Below, in pieces: positions 60,815 through 64,000 of a stretch of DNA of 64,000 nt. Numbering within the stretch: position 1 is the first letter of the stretch; every line of letters starts with the position of its first letter. The notes under the pieces were generated by a model. The model made no database searches. It was not told the origin of the DNA and was given only the letters and a program-made list of their open reading frames with translations. The stretch covers positions 434,001 to 498,000 of the forward strand of contig NZ_QZEY01000003.1 in assembly GCF_003594875.1 (NCBI RefSeq), read 5' to 3'. The position numbers and the translations under genes are program-made. Source of the DNA: Bailinhaonella thermotolerans. Its GTDB lineage: Bacteria > Actinomycetota > Actinomycetes > Streptosporangiales > Streptosporangiaceae.

Positions 60815-60830
60815 TGTGACGGCAATCACG
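60815..60830. promoter_or_regulatory. Crp-like site upstream of the sdh operon
   Basis: TGTGA-CGGCAA-TCACG differs from the classical TGTGA-N6-TCACA at one base. It lies about 180 bases upstream of sdhC. Crp-type control of TCA genes is well known in actinobacteria; binding here is unproven. Confidence 0.5.
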
Positions 60831-60858
60831 TGCCACACTGCGACCGAAAGCGACGAAT

Positions 60859-60881
60859 ATCCTATTTAGGATGTCCTAAAT
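60859..60881. promoter_or_regulatory. Overlapping TAGGA palindromes between sdh and DUF397 genes
   Basis: ATCCTA-TT-TAGGAT (60859-60872) overlaps ATTTAGGA-TG-TCCTAAAT (60864-60881); both are perfect inverted repeats with two-base centres. The AT-rich sequence stands out. It covers the DUF397 stop codon, about 230 bases upstream of sdhC. It resembles DtxR/IdeR-type half-sites (TTAGG), but the match is partial. Confidence 0.45.
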
Positions 60882-61073
60882 TCCCTCATGCGCCCGGTCC
60901 CGAATCCGCGCCAGGAACGCCCGCCACTCCGGGCCGGAGAACACCAGCGTCCCGCCCCCGGGGTCCTTGCTGTCGCGTACGGCGACTCCGCCGCGGGTCC
61001 GCCCGACCTCCACGCAATTGCCGAGCGAGGAACTGTGAGTGGATTTCCGCCATGAGGTCACTTTGGGAGGCAT
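60876..61073 (-). CDS. DUF397 small protein without an adjacent XRE partner
   Basis: A 65-residue DUF397 protein: SWRKSTHSSSLGNCVEV, then VAVRDSKDPGGGTLVFSGPEWRAFL. DUF397 genes usually follow an XRE-type regulator (WhiJ-like pairs) in filamentous actinobacteria and affect development or antibiotic production. Here the nearest XRE gene is 25 kb away and has other partners, so this copy is an orphan. The start at 61073 has a poor binding site; a longer frame to 61118 exists. Confidence 0.88.
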   Translation of the reverse strand: MPPKVTSWRKSTHSSSLGNCVEVGRTRGGVAVRDSKDPGGGTLVFSGPEWRAFLARIRDRAHEGI

Positions 61074-61193
61074 ATGCGCGCGATGCCCGCTTTGATCAAT
61101 CTTAAACCCATCGCGCACAAGCGCTAACGGATCGTGGAGGCGGAGACGATCGCCGCTTCGTCGTGGAACGCATTCACCTGGGCCGATGCCCGG

Positions 61194-61616
61194 TCACTTC
61201 GCGAATATCCGCGACGGGTCCGCGAACGCCTTGAACTCCAGCGCGTTCCCCGCCGGATCGAGCACGAACATCGTCCACTGCTCGCCCGGCTCCCCGGCGA
61301 ACCGCAGATAGGGCTCGATCACGAACTCCGTCCCCGCCGCCCGCAGCCGCTCCGCCAGCGCGTGGAACTCCGGGATCGCCAGCACCAGCCCGAAGTGCGG
61401 CACCGGGACCCGGTGCTCGTCCACCTCGTTGTGCCCGGCGGGAGCGGACGCGGGGCCCTCCACCAGGTGCGTCACGAACTGGTGCCCGTAGAGGTCCCAG
61501 TCCACCCACCGCTCCGCGGACCGCCCCTCGGCCAGGCCCAGCACCCCGCCGTAGAACTCCCGCGCCCTGCCCAGATCGTCCACCGGCACCGCCAGGTGGA
61601 ACAGCGGAACTCCCAT
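61194..61616 (-). CDS. VOC-superfamily protein (glyoxalase/dioxygenase-like)
   Basis: A 140-residue single vicinal-oxygen-chelate domain: [24 protein letters not shown] at the N-terminus and [19 protein letters not shown] at the C-terminus. The metal ligands His (HLAV), His (VPHFGLVL) and Glu (LEFK) are in place. Members include glyoxalases, dioxygenases and resistance proteins; no closer call is possible. AAGGAG lies five bases before the ATG. It is on the same strand as, and 131 bases downstream of, the membrane protein at 61748. Confidence 0.9.
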   Translation of the reverse strand: MGVPLFHLAVPVDDLGRAREFYGGVLGLAEGRSAERWVDWDLYGHQFVTHLVEGPASAPAGHNEVDEHRVPVPHFGLVLAIPEFHALAERLRAAGTEFVIEPYLRFAGEPGEQWTMFVLDPAGNALEFKAFADPSRIFAK

Positions 61617-61704
61617 ACCCGCTCCTTCCCGCGCACTCCTCCCTCTATCCCCCATACCGTGATCTTGCAATCGCCCGTCCGGGAGGTCCCGGCGCGCCGT
61701 ACGC

Positions 61705-61766
61705 CTCGCGCGGGGCTCACCGAGCGCCGGTACGGCTCGCGCGGGGCTCACCGAGCGCCGGTACGG
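61705..61766 (-). repeat. 31-base exact tandem duplication including the stop codon of the membrane-protein gene
   Basis: Bases 61705-61735 and 61736-61766 are identical (CTCGCGCGGGGCTCACCGAG...GTACGG). The stop codon (61748-61750) lies in the second copy, and its counterpart at 61717-61719 is downstream. The repeat contains CGGTACGG. Confidence 0.92.
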
Positions 61767-63016
61767 CTCCCGCCCGGCTCGGGTGCGGCCACGCGGGCGG
61801 CGGCGCGCAGCCGTGCCAGGAGCGCGGCGGTCTCGGCGGCCAGGGCCGCGACCAGGGCGATCGAGGCGCACGCCACCCCGGGCAGGCCGGTCGCGGGGAG
61901 GGCCGCGCAGGCGCCCGCCAGCACGACGACGTGCGCGGCCACCGACTGCGGCAGCAGGTCGCTGCGGCCCGCCGCCATGGCCCGGCCCCGGAGGTACCCG
62001 CGCACGGCCCACAGCGGCGGGGCCGCGACGAGCACGGGCAGCCAGCGCAGGCCCAGCTCGGCCGGGCCCGGCGGCACCGCGATGACGTCCGTGACGTACA
62101 GCCCGGCCAGCGGCGTGACCGTCCCCAGCAGCAGCAGGCCCCCGGCGGCGGACGCGACCGCCCACGCCAGCCGCAGCGGCCCCGGGTCGGCCGGGTCCTT
62201 TCGCAGCCGGGCGGCGGTCACCGAGTCCAGGTCCAGCATCGGCACCGTCAGCAGCAGCAACAGCCCGTAGAGCGCGGTCCACACGGTCAGCGACGCGGCG
62301 GGCTCGGGCGCCGCCGTGATCGCGATCGTGGTCACCAGGTGCGGCGCCATGTTGACCAGGAACGGCGCGGCCAGGCGCGCGTGCTCGGCCGGCAGCGACC
62401 GCCGCCCCCGGCCGCCCTCGGCCGCCTCCTGCCCCGGCGAGCGCGGCAGCCGCCGTACGGCCAGCGCGAGCAGCCCGGCCTCCGCGAACGCGCCCACGGC
62501 GGGGGACAGCCCGCCCACGGCGGCGGCGGGCAGCGGCGTGAGGGCCAGGCAGGCCGCGGCCGTCAGCACCGTCACCCCGACGCGGATGAAGGTGGCCGAC
62601 GCGATCCGCCCGGTGCCCCCGGCGAGGATCAGGCGCCCGTGGAGGTACCGCCGCAGGGCCACGGCCGGCGGGGCGGGCGCGGCGGCCAGCAGGCAGTACC
62701 GGAAGTCGTCCCGGAACTCCGGCGGCAGCGGCGCGGCCAGCGGCGGGATCGCGGCCACGGCCACCAGCAGCGCCCCGCCGCAGAGCCCCACGAGCAGGGA
62801 GTACCGGAGCAGCGCCCGCGGCGTGCGGGTGCCCTCCGCGGTCACCACCAGCGGCGCCATCGCCAGCGCCACCGAGTTCGCGATCACGAGCACGGACATC
62901 GCGGCCCCGATCGCCGCCAGCGCGTCGGCCCCGTCCGGGGCCCGGCTCACGAGCGCCGTCGCCGCCGGGATCTCCGCGGCGAGCACCGCCGACCCCACGG
63001 CCGTCGGCGCCCACAC
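61748..63016 (-). CDS. Polytopic membrane protein, flippase-like
   Basis: About 422 residues (from a GTG at 63016) with some twelve hydrophobic segments, beginning [22 protein letters not shown], with [21 protein letters not shown] in the second half. The pattern is that of MATE/polysaccharide-flippase-type transporters, but no clear family motif is recognised. The start is uncertain: the frame is open to an ATG at 63244 that would overlap the upstream SagB-type gene by 146 bases, and no good start codon lies between. Its position directly after a SagB-type dehydrogenase suggests export or tailoring of a peptide product; that is inference. The 3' end is a 31-base duplication. Confidence 0.7.
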   Translation of the reverse strand: MWAPTAVGSAVLAAEIPAATALVSRAPDGADALAAIGAAMSVLVIANSVALAMAPLVVTAEGTRTPRALLRYSLLVGLCGGALLVAVAAIPPLAAPLPPEFRDDFRYCLLAAAPAPPAVALRRYLHGRLILAGGTGRIASATFIRVGVTVLTAAACLALTPLPAAAVGGLSPAVGAFAEAGLLALAVRRLPRSPGQEAAEGGRGRRSLPAEHARLAAPFLVNMAPHLVTTIAITAAPEPAASLTVWTALYGLLLLLTVPMLDLDSVTAARLRKDPADPGPLRLAWAVASAAGGLLLLGTVTPLAGLYVTDVIAVPPGPAELGLRWLPVLVAAPPLWAVRGYLRGRAMAAGRSDLLPQSVAAHVVVLAGACAALPATGLPGVACASIALVAALAAETAALLARLRAAARVAAPEPGGSRTGAR

Positions 63017-63098
63017 CCGCAGGATCCGCCGGAGCGGCCCGGCGCCGGAGCGTTCCAGCTCAGCGGCGAGCGGCCCGTGGTCTCCCCGAGTACCCAGG

Positions 63099-64000
63099 TC
63101 AGGTCCCTTCAGGCGGCGGCGCGAGCCCGGCGCGGTCCAGGCCGCGGGGCAGCGCGCCGGAGCGTCCGGCGGGCTCGGCGGGGCGGCCCGCCCCGAGGAC
63201 GTAGACGCAGCCCTCGGCCACGCCGTCAACGCCGAGCAGGGCATCCACCTCCGTGTCGGCGAAGGCGGCCGTCTGGAACGGGCCCAGGCCCAGCGCGGTG
63301 CAGGTGAGGACGAAGGTCTGGCCCAGGTGCCCGGCGTTCAGGGTCATGATCCGGTAGGTGCGCGGATCGCGGTACTTGTACATCGAACGGGCGAAGACGG
63401 CGGTCAGCAGGCACAGGAACGCCGCCCGCCCGAACCCCTGGCGGTAGGTCAGCCGCTCGGCCGTCTCGGCGTCGAACCCCTCGGCGACCAGCTCCAGCGA
63501 GTGGTTCTCCGCGCGGTAGTGGTACACGCCGGGGGCCACGTCCTCGACGTCGAGCACGGCGACGTACGCCTCCAGCTCGTGCCGGGCGCCGCCCGCCGGG
63601 CTGGTCTTGAGCATGAGCGTGCCGTACCGGCCGGCGTCGATGAAGTGCATCGGCGCGAACGTGTAGTGCAGCACGGCCGAGAGGGTCGGCAGGTCCACGG
63701 GGCCGGGGGCGAACTCGCGGTGGGTGCGGCGGCCGAGCAGCACCTCGGAGAACCCGGCGTCGAGCGGCGGATGCGCCCGGGGCAGGTAGAGCCGCGGCGC
63801 GCCGGGCCGCGAGGAGAAGGGTGCGGGCGCGGGGTCGCGGGTCACCTCCGCGGCCACCCGCTCGCGTTCGGCGGGTTCGACCGCGAACTCCGCGTCGCGG
63901 CTGGCGAAGTGCAGGAACTGCGCGGCCGTCCCCCAGTCCGCCCAGGCCCGCGTCAGCGTCTCGTCGGCGGGGTCCGCGCCCTCTTCGCGCAGCAGCCCGT
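63099..64000 (-). CDS. SagB-type dehydrogenase, N-terminus beyond the window
   Basis: FMN-dependent oxidoreductase of the nitroreductase superfamily, SagB-type, which oxidises azolines to azoles or does related chemistry in peptide natural products. Read on the minus strand from the window end: WADWGTAAQFLHFASRDAEF (SagB-type N-terminal motif), then the nitroreductase core LLGRRTHREFAPGPVDLPTL, DAGRYGTLML-KTSPAGGARH (the conserved PSGGARH-like loop), and TLNAGHLGQTFVLTCTALGLG. The frame is open at base 64000, so the start is outside. An internal ATG-like start at 63857 would remove the N-terminal motif. Ends 82 bases before the flippase-like gene's likely start. Confidence 0.9.
   Translation of the reverse strand, partial: GLLREEGADPADETLTRAWADWGTAAQFLHFASRDAEFAVEPAERERVAAEVTRDPAPAPFSSRPGAPRLYLPRAHPPLDAGFSEVLLGRRTHREFAPGPVDLPTLSAVLHYTFAPMHFIDAGRYGTLMLKTSPAGGARHELEAYVAVLDVEDVAPGVYHYRAENHSLELVAEGFDAETAERLTYRQGFGRAAFLCLLTAVFARSMYKYRDPRTYRIMTLNAGHLGQTFVLTCTALGLGPFQTAAFADTEVDALLGVDGVAEGCVYVLGAGRPAEPAGRSGALPRGLDRAGLAPPPEGT

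Overview
This is a very GC-rich chromosomal segment from a filamentous actinomycete. Nearly every third codon position is G or C, GTG and TTG starts are common, and several genes look leaderless (a TANNNT box 6 to 8 bases before the start codon). AfsR/SARP, DUF397, DUF1707, DUF4245, DUF6542, GlxA-type and GyrI-type genes point to an actinomycete such as Streptosporangiales or Streptomyces; the order is inferred from gene content, not proven.

Layout. Positions 1-13100 hold a truncated Ser/Thr kinase, class I fumarase, an orphan C-terminal half of an HExxH-type peptide-modification protein, a divergent EamA exporter / PdxR-like regulator pair, two quinone/alkene reductases, an AfsR-type regulator and an MFS transporter. 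Positions 13300-20900 hold a GH3 beta-glucosidase with a divergent TetR gene and a perfect palindrome between them, a GlxA regulator/cupin pair, a small HTH gene with nested palindromes, a DUF1707 protein and a GNAT. Positions 20900-27300 are a rearranged version of the actinobacterial xseB/xseA - DUF4245 - glpX - lipid-droplet-protein - ispH neighbourhood. Positions 27400-34300 hold a flavohaemoglobin-like operon, DUF6542, rmuC, an LppU-like protein and ychF. Positions 34400-39300 hold an XRE regulator with two related small proteins of unknown function, a GyrI-like protein with an ECF sigma factor, and a GNAT.

The most distinctive region is 39.7-51.2 kb. It is a tight seven-gene operon for a Tcp-like type IV secretion apparatus: a TcpC-like protein, a small membrane protein, a TcpE-linker-MinD fusion, a VirB4 ATPase, a VirB6-like channel protein, a small membrane-anchored protein and a lytic transglycosylase-NlpC/P60 enzyme. 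No relaxase, coupling ATPase, integrase or attachment site is visible. A MutT-type Nudix gene and two related, membrane-anchored surface proteins follow. Positions 54.7-57.1 kb hold a pterin dehydratase and a decayed TPR / nickel-cobalt transporter pair. Positions 57.1-60.7 kb hold an Sdh1-type succinate dehydrogenase operon (sdhC-sdhA-sdhB). The right edge has an orphan DUF397 gene, a VOC protein, a polytopic membrane protein and a truncated SagB-type dehydrogenase that suggests a peptide natural-product cluster beyond the window.

Small-scale structure is unusually rich. There are three copies of a roughly 62-base hairpin, a 15-bp minisatellite, a 19-bp array carrying CCGTACGG, a 30-bp array inside the AfsR gene, and several short tandem duplications that include stop codons.
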